Below, piece by piece: positions 12,599-26,100 of a stretch of 64,000 bases of DNA. Under the pieces are notes generated by a model, which had not been told where the DNA came from, did no database searches, and worked only from the letters and a program-made list of their open reading frames with translations. Every line of letters starts with the position of its first letter. Positions within the stretch are counted from its first letter, which is position 1. Source of the stretch: Cepaea nemoralis (Eukaryota > Mollusca > Gastropoda > Stylommatophora > Helicidae); the NCBI GenBank assembly GCA_014155875.1, contig JACEFZ010016095.1, positions 153,501 through 217,500 on the forward strand, written 5' to 3'. Made by a program: the position numbers and the translations under genes.

Positions 12599-13460
12599 GA
12601 CAAACTGGCGTCACGGCTCACCATCTCACACGAGCTCCATTGTAGAGTTTGCAGTTTCCCCTGAAATCATATCCTTGCTATCAGATGCCACACTTCTTAT
12701 CCGCCTCTTAACCAACTCTCACATGCGTAGAACAGTACACGCTTTATGAAACTACACACAACATTACACACTCTTTATGAAATAATACACAACATTACAG
12801 ACTATATGAAATAACGTGATATATGCTATATCAACAACACATAACACTGAAATTGCTTAGCCTTGCAAGAACCCACGGCTTCTGGTTAGATTTCAGAATA
12901 ATGGTTATTTGATATAAATCATTTGTGTAACTTGATATTTGAAGTTTCGTTTCAGCGGAAGTTGGATTTAAAATTGCATGTTACCGGCTCACGTGACATA
13001 ATGTTGCCTGACAGAAAGCCGGCAGCGCAAGCGTAAATTATTTTTATGTACACAATGCCAGAGTGAATCTACGTCTGCGGTTTGTGCGTGCTTTGAACGG
13101 CAAACGTGAAACGACCACATGTTCTTGAATGGGTGTGATTAATCTGCTGATTAAGTGCGACATTGTTATGTCTGGTTGCGGAACTTCCCGTCTGTTGAGC
13201 TTACGGTTGAAGATTTGCTGAGGTAGAGTTAGCGTTAGACCGAGTGGTTAGTATGACGGGATCACTTTTGGAAGAAAGAATCCCGTCATCCTCGGTAAGT
13301 TAATGGATTTATGTTTTCTATCGGGAGTAAAAAGGAAAACCTAACCTGCACAGTTCGCGGCTACTGCACAAGAGAGTCCGTCTTCAATGCTTACACTCAA
13401 GATCCCCCTGTCCTTAAACTGTAAGGTACTAAAGACAGTAATGATAGTTTGTCTTTAGAC
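12599..13460. other. Intergenic DNA, no gene seen
   Basis: No coding feature. Near 12720-12800 the phrase acacaacattacac..tatgaaat is repeated two or three times. At 13252-13291 there is a good hairpin (ACGGGAT pairing with ATCCCGT), preceded by an A-box-like TAGACCGAGTGG. No B box is seen, so no tRNA or SINE is called. Confidence 0.5.
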
Positions 13461-13952
13461 CAGTGTTTCCCAACGTGGGGCCCACGCCCCACAGGGGGGC
13501 AATTCTACTGTTAAGGGGGGCAATTCGAAAATGGAAGAAATCGGCTGAATATAACAAAACGGGGAGACTTGAGACTGAAGTTAACTAAATTGGAACCTGA
13601 CATAAGATCTCTTTGCAGCAAGCATCAAGCGCAAGGATCTCACTAAATTTAAATAATAAATAATTACTAATAATTAAAATAATATAGAAAAATCTTTCAT
13701 TAACATTATTTTGTACTTGAATTTCAGTTCTCCATTATATGTTTTGAAAATTTACTTACTGTGTTTGCTCAATAATTACCTAGTGATTTCTTCCAAAAAC
13801 CTATCATTCAAGTTTCTTTAGTGAACATTTCAATTTTTGAATATTAAAAATAATGTATATGTTGAGGTGGGGCGTGCGGCGGGGGAGGGGGGCAATATGA
13901 ATTTTAGAAAGGCTTAAGTGGGGCATGGCACAAAAAAGGTTGGGAAACACTG
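13461..13952. mobile_element. hAT-type MITE 1 with intact target duplication
   Basis: A 492-bp non-autonomous element. The left end is CAGTGTTTCCCAACGTGGGG; the right end, on the other strand, is CAGTGTTTCCCAACCTTTTT, giving terminal inverted repeats of 14 identical bases. It is flanked by a perfect 8-bp direct repeat CTTTAGAC (13453-13460 and 13953-13960). CAGTG-type ends with an 8-bp duplication are characteristic of hAT transposons. The interior is AT-rich with GC-rich subterminal runs and has no transposase frame. It depends on a transposase encoded elsewhere. Confidence 0.92.
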
Positions 13953-14113
13953 CTTTAGACGATTAGTTTTTATACATTTCTCTTGAACACACACGTGCCT
14001 ATGAATCCTTGTTTGAACTATGAACATTGATGGTCTCGTGGTTCTAGAATAGAACACAGGCCTACAGACACAGATGACTGGTGTTCGGATATCCCCAGGT
14101 ATAGCCAAGAATA

Positions 14114-17100
14114 GAAGACTGCTACAGACACAGACTGATACAGACATTGAAGACTGCTACAGACACAGACTGATACAGACATTGAAGACTGCTACAGACA
14201 CAGACTGCTAAAGACACACTGATACAGACGTTGAAGACTGCTACAGGCACAGAAGACTGCTACAGACACAGAAGACTGCTACAGACACAGAAGACTGCTA
14301 CAGACACAGAAGACTGCTACAGACACAGAAAACTGCTACAGACACAGAAGACTGCTACAGACACAGAAGACTGCTACAGACACAGAAGACTGCTACAGAC
14401 ACAGAAGACTGCTACAGACACAGACTGCTACAGACACGGAAGATTGCTACAGACACAGACTGCTACAGACACAGACTGCTACAGACACAGACTGCTACAG
14501 ACACAGACTGCTACAGACACAGATTGCTACAGACACAGACTGCTACAGACACAGACTGCTACACACACGGAAGATTGCTACAGACACAGACTGCTACAGA
14601 CACAGATAGCTACAGACACAGACTGCTACAGACACAGACTGCTACAGACACGGAAGATTGCTATAGACACAGACTGCTACAGACACAGACTGCTACAGAC
14701 ACAGACTGCTACAGACACAGACTGCTACAGACACAGACTGCTACAGACACAGATTGCTACAGACACAGACTGCTACAGACACAGACTGCTACAGACACAG
14801 AAGACTGCTACAGATACGGAAGATTGCTACTGACACAGAAGATTGCTACAGACACAGAAGACTGCTACAGACACGGAAGACTGCTACAGACACAGATTGC
14901 TACAGACACAGACTGCTACAGACACGGAAGATTGCTACAGACACAGACTGCTACAGATACAGGAGATTGCTACAGACACAGAAGATTGCTACAGACACAG
15001 AAGATTGCTACAGACACGGAAGATTGCTACAGACACAGACTGCTACAGACACGGAAGATTGCTACAGACACAGACTGCTACAGACACGGAAGATTGCTAC
15101 ACACACAGACTGCTACAGATACAGAAGATTGCTACAGACACAGAAGATTGCTACAGACACAGAAGATTGCTACAGACACAGAAGATTGCTACAGACACAG
15201 AAGACTGCTACAGACACAGAAGACTACTACAGACACAGACTGCTACAGACACAGAAGACTGCTACAGACACGGAAGATTGCTACAGACACAGACTGATAC
15301 AGACACAGACTGCTACAGACACAGAAGACTGCTACAGACACAGACTGCTACAGACACAGACTGCTACAGACACAGACTGCTACAGACACAGACTGCTACA
15401 GACACGGAAGACTGCTACAGACACAGAAGACTGCTACAGACACAGACTGCTACAGACAAAGAAGACTGCTACAGACACGGAAGATTGCTACAGACACAGA
15501 CTGCTACAGACACAGAAGACTGCTACAGACACTGACGACTGCTACAGACACAGACTGCTACAGACACAGAAGACTACTACAGACACAGAAGACTGCTACA
15601 GACACAGACTGCTACAGACACAGAAGACTGCTACAGACACAGAAGACTGCTACAGACACAGACTGCTACAGACACAGACTGCTACAGACACAGAAGACTG
15701 CTACAGACACGGAAGATTGCTACATACACAGACTGCTACAGACACAGAAGACTGCTACAGACACAGAAGACTGCTACAGACACAGACTGCTACAGACACA
15801 GAAGACTGCTACAGACACAGAAGACTGCTACAGACACGGAAGATTGCTACAGACACAGACTGCTACAGACACAGAAGATTGCTACAGACACAGAAGACTG
15901 CTACAGACAGAGAAGACTGCTACAGACACGGAAGATTGCTACAGACACAGAAGACTGCTACAGACACAGAAGACTGCTACAGACACAGAAGACTGCTACA
16001 GACACAGAAGACTGCTACAGACACAGAAGACTGCTACAGACACAGACTGCTACAGACACAGAAGACTGCTACAGACACAGACTGCTACAGACACAGAAGA
16101 CTGCTACAGACACAGAAGACTGCTACAGACACAGACTGCTACAGACACAGAAGACTGCTACAGACACAGAAGACTGCTACAGACACAGAAGACTGCTACA
16201 GACACAGACTGCTACAGACACGGAAGATTGCTACAGACACAGAAGACTGCTACCGACACAGACTGCTACAGACACAGACTGCTACAGACACGGAAGATTG
16301 CTACAGACACAGACTGCTACAGACACAGACTGCTACAGACACAGACTGCTAAAGACACAGACTGCTACAGACACAGACTGCTACAGACACAGACTGCTAC
16401 AGACAAAGACTGCTACAGACACGGAAGATTGCTACAGACACAGACTGCTACAGACACAGACTGCTACAGACACAGACTGCTACAGACACAGAAGACTGCT
16501 ACAGACACAGACTGCTACAGACACGGAAGATTGCTACAGACACAGAAGACTGCTACAGACACATAAGACTGCTACAGACACAGACTGCTACAGACACAGA
16601 CTGCTACAGACACGGAAGATTGCTACAGACACAGACTGCTACAGACACAGATTGCTACAGACACAGACTGCTACAGACACAGACTGCTACAGACACAGAA
16701 GACTGCTACAGACAAAGACTGATACAGACACAGAAGACTGCTACAGACACAGAAGACTGCTACAGACACAGACTGCTACAGACACGGAAGATTGCTACAG
16801 ACACAGAAGACTGCTACAGACACAGACTGCTACAGACACAGACTGCTACAGACACGGAAGATTGCTACAGACACAGACTGCTACAGACGCAGACTGCTAC
16901 AGACACAGACTGCTACAGACACAGACTGCTAAAGACACAGACTGCTACAGACACAGACTGCTGCAGACACAGACTGCTACAGACACAGACTGCTACAGAC
17001 ACGGAAGATTGCTGCAGACACAGACTGCTACAGACACAGACTGCTACAGACACGGAAGATTGCTACAGACACAGAAGACTGCTACAGACACAGACTGCTA

Positions 17101-20100
17101 CAGACACAGAAGACTGCTACAGATACAGACTGCTACAGACACAGAAGACTGCTACAGACACAGACTGCTACAGACACGGAAGATTGCTACAGACACAGAA
17201 GACTGCTACAGACACATAAGACTGCTACAGACACAGACTGCTACAGACACAGAAGACTGCTACAGGCACAGAAGACTGCTACAGACACATAAGACTGCTA
17301 CAGACACAGACTTCTACAGACACAGACTGCTACTGACACAGACTGCTACAGACACAGAAGACTGCTACAGACAAAGACTGATACAGACACAGAAGACTGC
17401 TACAGACACAGAAGACTGCTACAGACACAGAAGACTGCTACAGACACGGAAGATTGCTACAGACACAGACTGATACAGACACAGAAGACTGCTACAGACA
17501 CAGAAGACTGCTACAGACACAGACTGCTACAGACACAGAAGACTGCTACAGACACAGACTGATACAGACACAGAAGACTGCTACAGACACAGAAGACTGC
17601 TACAGACACAGACTGCTACAGACACAGACTGCTACAGACACAGAAGACTGCTACAGACACAGAAGACTGCTACAGACACAGACTGCTACAGACACAGAAG
17701 ACTGCTACAGACACAGAAGACTGCTACAGACACAGAAGACTGCTACAGACACAGAAGACTGTTACAGACACAGAAGACTTCTACAGACACAGAAGACTGC
17801 TACAGACACAGAAGACTGTTACAGACACAGAAGACTTCTACAGACACAGAAGACTGCTACAGACAAAGAAGACTGCTACAGACACAGAAGACTGCTACAG
17901 ACACGGAAGACTGCTACAGACACAGATTGCTACAGACACAGACTGCTACAGACACGGAAGATTGCTACAGACACAGACTGCTACAGATACAGGAGATTGC
18001 TACAGACACAGAAGATTGCTACAGACACAGAAGATTGCTACAGACACAGACTGCTACAGATACAGGAGATTGCTACAGACACAGAAGATTGCTACAGACA
18101 CAGAAGATTGCTACAGACACAGACTGCTACAGACACGGAAGATTGCTACAGACACAGACTGCTACAGACACGGAAGATTGCTACAGACACAGACTGCTAC
18201 AGACACGGAAGATTGCTACACACACAGACTGCTACAGATACAGAAGATTGCTACAGACACAGAAGATTGCTACAGACACAGAAGATTGCTACAGACACAG
18301 AAGATTGCTACAGACACAGAAGACTGCAACAGACACAGAAGACTACTACAGACACAGACTGCTACAGACACAGAAGACTGCTACAGACACGGAGATTGCT
18401 ACAGACACAGACTGATACAGACACAGACTGCTACAAACACAGAGACTGCTACAGACCAGACTGCTACAGACACAGACTGCTACAGACACAGACTGCTACA
18501 GACACAGACTGCTACAGACACAGACTGCTACAGACACAGACTGCTACAGACACGGAAGACTGCTACAGACACAGAAGACTGCTACAGACACAGACTGCTA
18601 CAGACAAAGAAGACTGCTACAGACACGGAAGATTGCTACAGACACAGACTGCTACAGGACACAGAAGACTGCTACAGACACAGAAGAACTGCTACAGACA
18701 CAGACTGCTACAGACACAGAAGACTACTACAGACACAGAAGACTCCTACAGACACAAGACTGCTACAGACACAGAAGACTGCTACAGACACTAGACTGCT
18801 ACAGACACAGACTGCTACAGACACAGAAGACTGCTACAGACACGGAAGATTGCTACCATACACAGACCTGCTTACAGACACAGAAGACTGCTACAGACAC
18901 AGAAGACTGCTACAGACACAGACTTCTACAGACACAGAACGACTGCTACAGACACAGAAGACTGCTACAGACACGGAAGATTGCTACAGACACAGACTGC
19001 TACAGACACAGAAGATTGCTACAGACACAGAAGACTGCTACAGACAGAGAAGACTGCTACAGACACGGAAGATTGCTACAGACACAGAAGACTGCTACAG
19101 ACACAGAAGACTGCTACAGACACAGAAGACTGCTACAGACACAGAAGACTGCTACAGACACAGAAGACTGCTACAGACACAGACTGCTACAGACACAGAA
19201 GACTGCTACAGACACAGACTGCTACAGACACAGAAGACTGCTACAGACACAGAAGACTGCTACAGACACAGACTGCTACAGACACAGAAGACTGCTACAG
19301 ACACAGAAGACTGCTACAGACACAGACTGCTACAGACACAGACTGCTACAGACACGGAAGATTGCTACAGACACAGACTGCTACAGACACAGACTGCTAC
19401 AGACACAGACTGCTACAGACACAGACTGCTACAGACACAGACTGCTACAGACACAGACTGCTACAGACACAGACTGCTACAGACAAAGACTGCTACAGAC
19501 ACGGAAGATTGCTACAGACACAGACTGCTACAGACACAGACTGCTACAGACACAGACTGCTACAGACACAGAAGACTGCTACAGACACAGACTGCTACAG
19601 ACACGGAAGATTGCTACAGACACAGAAGACTGCTACAGACACATAAGACTGCTACAGACACAGACTGCTACAGACACAGACTGCTACAGACACGGAAGAT
19701 TGCTACAGACACAGACTGCTACAGACACAGATTGCTACAGACACAGACTGCTACAGACACAGACTGCTATAGACACAGAAGACTGCTACAGACAAAGACT
19801 GATACAGACACAGAAGACTGCTACAGACACAGAAGACTGCTACAGACACAGACTGCTACAGACACGGAAGATTGCTACAGACACAGAAGACTGCTCCAGA
19901 CACAGACTGCTACAGACACAGACTGCTACAGACACGGAAGATTGCTACAGACACAGACTGCTACAGACACAGACTGCTACAGACACAGACTGCTACAGAC
20001 ACAGACTGCTAAAGACACAGACTGCTACAGACACAGACTGCTGCAGACACAGACTGCTACAGACACAGACTGCTACAGACACAGAAGATTGCTGCAGACA

Positions 20101-23100
20101 CAGACTGCTACAGACACAGACTGCTACAGACACAGACTGCTACAGACACGGAAGATTGCTACAGACACAGAAGACTGCTACAGACACAGACTGCTACAGA
20201 CACAGAAGAATGCTACAGATACAGACTGCTACAGACACAGAAGACTGCTACAGACACAGACTGGCTACAGACACGGAAGATTGCTACAAGACACAGAAGA
20301 CTGCTACAGACACATAAGACTGCTACAGACACAAGACTGCTACAGACACAGAAGACTGCTACAGGCACAGAAGACTGCTACAGACACATAAGACTGCTAC
20401 AGACACAGACTTCTACAGACACAGACTGCTACTGACACAGACTGCTACAGACACAGAAGACTGCTCCAGACAAAGACTGATACAGACACAGAAGACTGCT
20501 ACAGACACCAGAAGACTGCTACAGACACAGACTGATACAGACACAGAAGACTGCTACAGACACGGAAGATTGCTACAGACACAGACTGATGCAGACACAG
20601 AAGACTGCTACAGACACAGAAGACTGCTACAGACACAGACTGCTTACAGACACAGAAGACTGCCTAACAGACACAGCACTTGATACAGACACAGAGACTG
20701 GCTACAGACAACAGAAGACTGCTACAGACACAGACTGACTACAGACACAGACTGTGCTACAGACACAGAAGACTTGCTACAGACACAGAAGAGCTGCTAC
20801 AGACACAGACTGCGAGCAGACACAGAAGACTGCTAAAGACACAGAAGACTGCTAACAGACACAGAAGACTGCTACAGAAACAGAAGACTGTTACGACATA
20901 GAAGACTTCTACAGACACAGAAGACTTCTACAGACAACAGAAGACTGTTTACAGACACAGAAGACTTCTACAGACACAGAAGACTGCTACAGACACAGAA
21001 GACTGCTACAGACACAGACTGCTACAGACACAGACTGCTACGACACAGAAGACTTTTACAAACAACAGACTGTCTACAGACACAGAAGGACTGCTACAGA
21101 CACAGAAGACTGCTACAGACACAGAAGACTGCTACAGACACAGAAGACTGCTACAGACACAGAAGACTGCTACAGACACAGACTGCTACAGACACAGACT
21201 GCTACAGACACAGAAGACTGTTACAGACACAGACTGCTACAGACACAGAAGACTGCTACAGACACAGAAGACTTCTACAGACAGAGACTGCTACAGACAC
21301 AGGCTGCTACAGACACAGAAGACTGTTACAGACACAGACTGCTACAGACACAGAAGGCTGCTACAGACACAGAAGACTGCTACAGACACAGACTGCTACA
21401 GACACAGACTGCTACAGACACAGAAGACTGCTACGGACACAGACTGCTACAGACACAGAAGACTGCTACAAACACAGAAGACTGCTACAGACACAGATTG
21501 CTACAGACACAGACTGCTACAGACACGAAAGATTGCTACAGACACAGAAGACTGTTACAGACACAGACTGCTACAGACACAGAAGACTGCTACAGACACA
21601 GAAGACTGCTACAGACACAGAAGACTGCTACAGACACAGAAGACTGTTACAGACACAGAAGACTTCTACAGACACAGAAGACTGCTACAGACACAGAAGA
21701 CTGTTACAGACACAGAAGACTTCTACAGACACAGAAGACTGCTACAGACACAGAAGACTGCTACAGACACAGAAGACTGCTACAGACACGGAAGACTGCT
21801 ACAGACACAGATTGCTACAGACACAGACTGCTACAGACACGGAAGAGTGCTACAGACACAGACTGCTACAGATACAGGAGATTGCTACAGACACAGAAGA
21901 TTGCTACAGACACAGAAGATTGCTACAGACACAGACTGCTACAGACACGGAAGATTGCTACAGACACAGACTGCTACAGACACGGAAGATTGCTACAGAC
22001 ACAGACTGCTACAGACACGGAAGATTGCTACACACACAGACTGCTACAGATACAGAAGATTGCTACAGACACAGAAGATTGCTACAGACACAGAAGATTG
22101 CTACAGACACAGAAGATTGCTACAGACACAGAAGACTGCAACAGACACAGAAGACTACTACAGACACAGACTGCTACAGACACAGAAGACTGCTACAGAC
22201 ACGGAAGATTGCTTACAGACACAGACTGCATACAGACACAGACTGCTACAGACACAGAAGACTGCTACAGACACAGACTGCTACAGACACAGACTGCTAC
22301 AGACACGGAAGACTGCTACAGACACAGAAGACTGCTACAGACACAGACTGCTACAGACACAGACTGCTACAGACACCGGCTACAGACACCGACTGCTACA
22401 GACACGGAAGACTGCTACAGACACAGAAGACTGCTACAGACACAGACTGATACAGACAAAGAAGAACTGCTACAGACACGGAAGATTGCTACAGACACAG
22501 ACTGCTACAGACACAGAAGACTGCTACAGACACAGAAGACTGTCTACATGACACAGACTGCTACAGACACAGAAGACTACTACCAGACACAGAAGACTGC
22601 CTACAGACACAGACTGCTACAGACACAGAAGACTGCTACAGACACAGACTGCTACAGACAACCAGACTGCTACAGAAACAGAAGACTGCTACAGACAACG
22701 GAATGATTGCTACATACAACACCTGCTACAGACACAGAAGACTGCTACAGACACAGAAGACTGCTACAGACACGACTTGCTACAGACACAGAAGGACTGC
22801 TACAGACACAGAAGACTGCTACAGACACGGAAGATTGCTACAGACCAGACTGCTACAGACACAGAAGATTGCTACAGACACAGAAGACTGCTACAGACAG
22901 AGAAGACTGCTACAGACACGGACGATTGCTACAGACACAGAAGACTGCTACAGACACAGAAGACTGCTACAGACACAGAAGACTGCTACAGACACAGAAG
23001 ACTGCTACAGACACAGACTGCTACAGACACAGAAGACTGCTACAGACACCAGACTGCTACGGACACAGAAGACTGCTACAGACACAGAAGACTGCTACAG

Positions 23101-26100
23101 ACACAGACTGCTACAGACACAGACTGCTACAGACACAGAAAGACTGCTAAAGACACAGAAGACTGCTACAGACACAGACTGCTACAGACACGGAAGATGC
23201 TACAGACCAGAAGACTGCTACCGACCCGACGCTACAGACGGAAAGATTGCTACAGACACAGACTGCTACAGACACAGACTGCTACAGACACAGACTGCTA
23301 CAGACCCAGACGCTACAGACACAGACTGCTACAGACACAGGACTGCTACAGACACAGACTGCCTACAGACAAAGACTGCTAACAGACACGGAAGATTGCT
23401 ACAGACACAGACTGCTACAGACACAGGACTGCTACAGACACAGACTGCTACAGACACAGAAGACTGCTACAGACACAGACTGCTACAGACACGGAAGATT
23501 GCTACAGACACAGAAGACTGCACAGACACATAAGACTGCTACAGACACAGACTGCTACAGACACAGACTGCTACAGACCACGGAAGATTGCTACAGACAC
23601 AGACTGCTACAGACAACAGATTGCTACAGACACAGACTGCTACAGACACAGACTGCTATAGACACAGAAGACTGCTACAGACAAAGACTGATACAGACGA
23701 CAGAAGACTGCTACAGACACAGAAGACTGCTACAGACACAGACTGCTACAGACACGGAAGATTGCTACAGACACAGAAGACTGCTCCAGACACAGACTGC
23801 TACAGACACAGACTGCTACAGACACGGAAGATTGCTACAGACACAGACTGCTACAGACACAGACTGCTACAGACACAGACTGCTACAGACACAGACTGCT
23901 AAAGACACAGACTGCTACAGACACAGACTGCTGCAGACACAGACTGCTACAGACACAGACTGCTACAGACACAGAAGATTGCTGCAGACACAGACTGCTA
24001 CAGACACAGACTGCTACAGACACGGAAGATTGCTACAGACACAGAAGACTGCTACAGACACAGACTGCTACAGACACAGAAGACTGCTACAGATACAGAC
24101 TGCTACAGACACAGAAGACTGCTACAGACACAGACTGCTACAGACACGGAAGATTGCTACAGACACAGAAGACTGCTACAGACACATAAGACTGCTACAG
24201 ACACAGACTGCTACAGACACAGAAGACTGCTACAGGCACAGAAGACTGCTACAGACACATAAGACTGCTACAGACACAGACTTCTACAGACACAGACTGC
24301 TACTGACACAGACTGCTACAGACACAGAAGACTGCTACAGACAAAGACTGATACAGACACAGAAGACTGCTACAGACACAGAAGACTGCTACAGACACAG
24401 ACTGATACAGACACAGAAGACTGCTACAGACACGGAAGATTGCTACAGACACAGACTGATACAGACACAGAAGACTGCTACAGACACAGAAGACTGCTAC
24501 AGACACAGACTGCTACAGACACAGAAGACTGCTACAGACACAGACTGATACAGACACAGAAGACTGCTACAGACACAGAAGACTGCTACAGACACAGACT
24601 GCTACAGACACAGACTGCTACAGACACAGAAGACTGCTACAGACACAGAAGACTGCTACAGACACAGACTGCTACAGACACAGAAGACTGCTACAGACAC
24701 AGAAGACTGCTACAGACACAGAAGACTGCTACAGACACCAGAAGGACTGTTACAGACACAGAAGACTTCTACAGACACAGAAGACTTCTACAGACACAGA
24801 AGACTGTTACAGACACAGAAGACTTCTACAGACACAGAAGACTGCTACAGACACAGAAGACTGCTACAGACATAGACTGCTACAGACACAGACTGCTACA
24901 GACACAGAAGACTGTTACAGACACAGACTGCTACAGACACAGAAGACTGCTACAGACACAGAAGACTGCTACAGACACAGAAGACTGCTACAGACACAGA
25001 AGACTGCTACAGACACAGACTGCTACAGACACAGACTGCTACAGACACAGAAGACTGTTACAGACACAGACTGCTACAGACACAGAAGACTGCTACAGAC
25101 ACAGAAGACTTCTACAGACACAGACTGCTACAGACACAGGCTGCTACAGACACAGAAGACTGTTACAGACACAGACTGCTACAGACACAGAAGGCTGCTA
25201 CAGACACAGAAGACTGCTACAGACACAGACTGCTACAGACACAGACTGCTACAGACACAGACTGCTACAGACACAGAAGACTGCTACGGACACAGACTGC
25301 TACAGACACAGAAGACTGCTACAGACACAGAAGACTGCTACAGACCCAGATGGCCACATACAGACACAGACTGCTACAGACACGAAAGATTGCTACAGAC
25401 ACAGAAGACTGTTACAGACACAGACTGCTACAGACACAGACTGCTACAGACACAGACTGCTACAGACACAGACTGCTACTGACACAGACTGCTACAGACA
25501 CGGAAGACTGCTACAGACACAGGAGACTGCTACAGAAACAGACTGCTACAGACACAGACTGCTACAGACATAGAAGACTGATACAGACACAGAAGACTGC
25601 TACAGACACAGACTGCTACAGACAAAGAAGACTGCTACAGACACGGAAGATTGCTACAGACACAGACTGCTACAGACACAGAAGACTGCTACAGACACAG
25701 AAGACTGCTACAGACACAGAAGACTGCTACAGACACAGACTGCTACAGACACAGAAGACTACTACAGACACAGAAGACTGCTACAGACACAGAAGACTGC
25801 TACAGGCAAAGACTGCTACAGACACAGACTGCTACAGACACAGAAGACTGCTACAGACACGGAAGATTGCTACATACACAGACTGCTACAGACACAGAAG
25901 ACTGCTACAGACACAGAAGACTGCTACAGACACAGACTGCTACAGACACAGAAGACTGCTACAGACACAGACTGCTACAGACACAGAAGACTGCTACAGA
26001 CACGGAAGATTGCTACAGACACAGAAGACTGCTACAGACACGGAAGATTGCTACAGACACAGACTGCTACAGACACAGAAGATTGCTACAGACACAGGAA

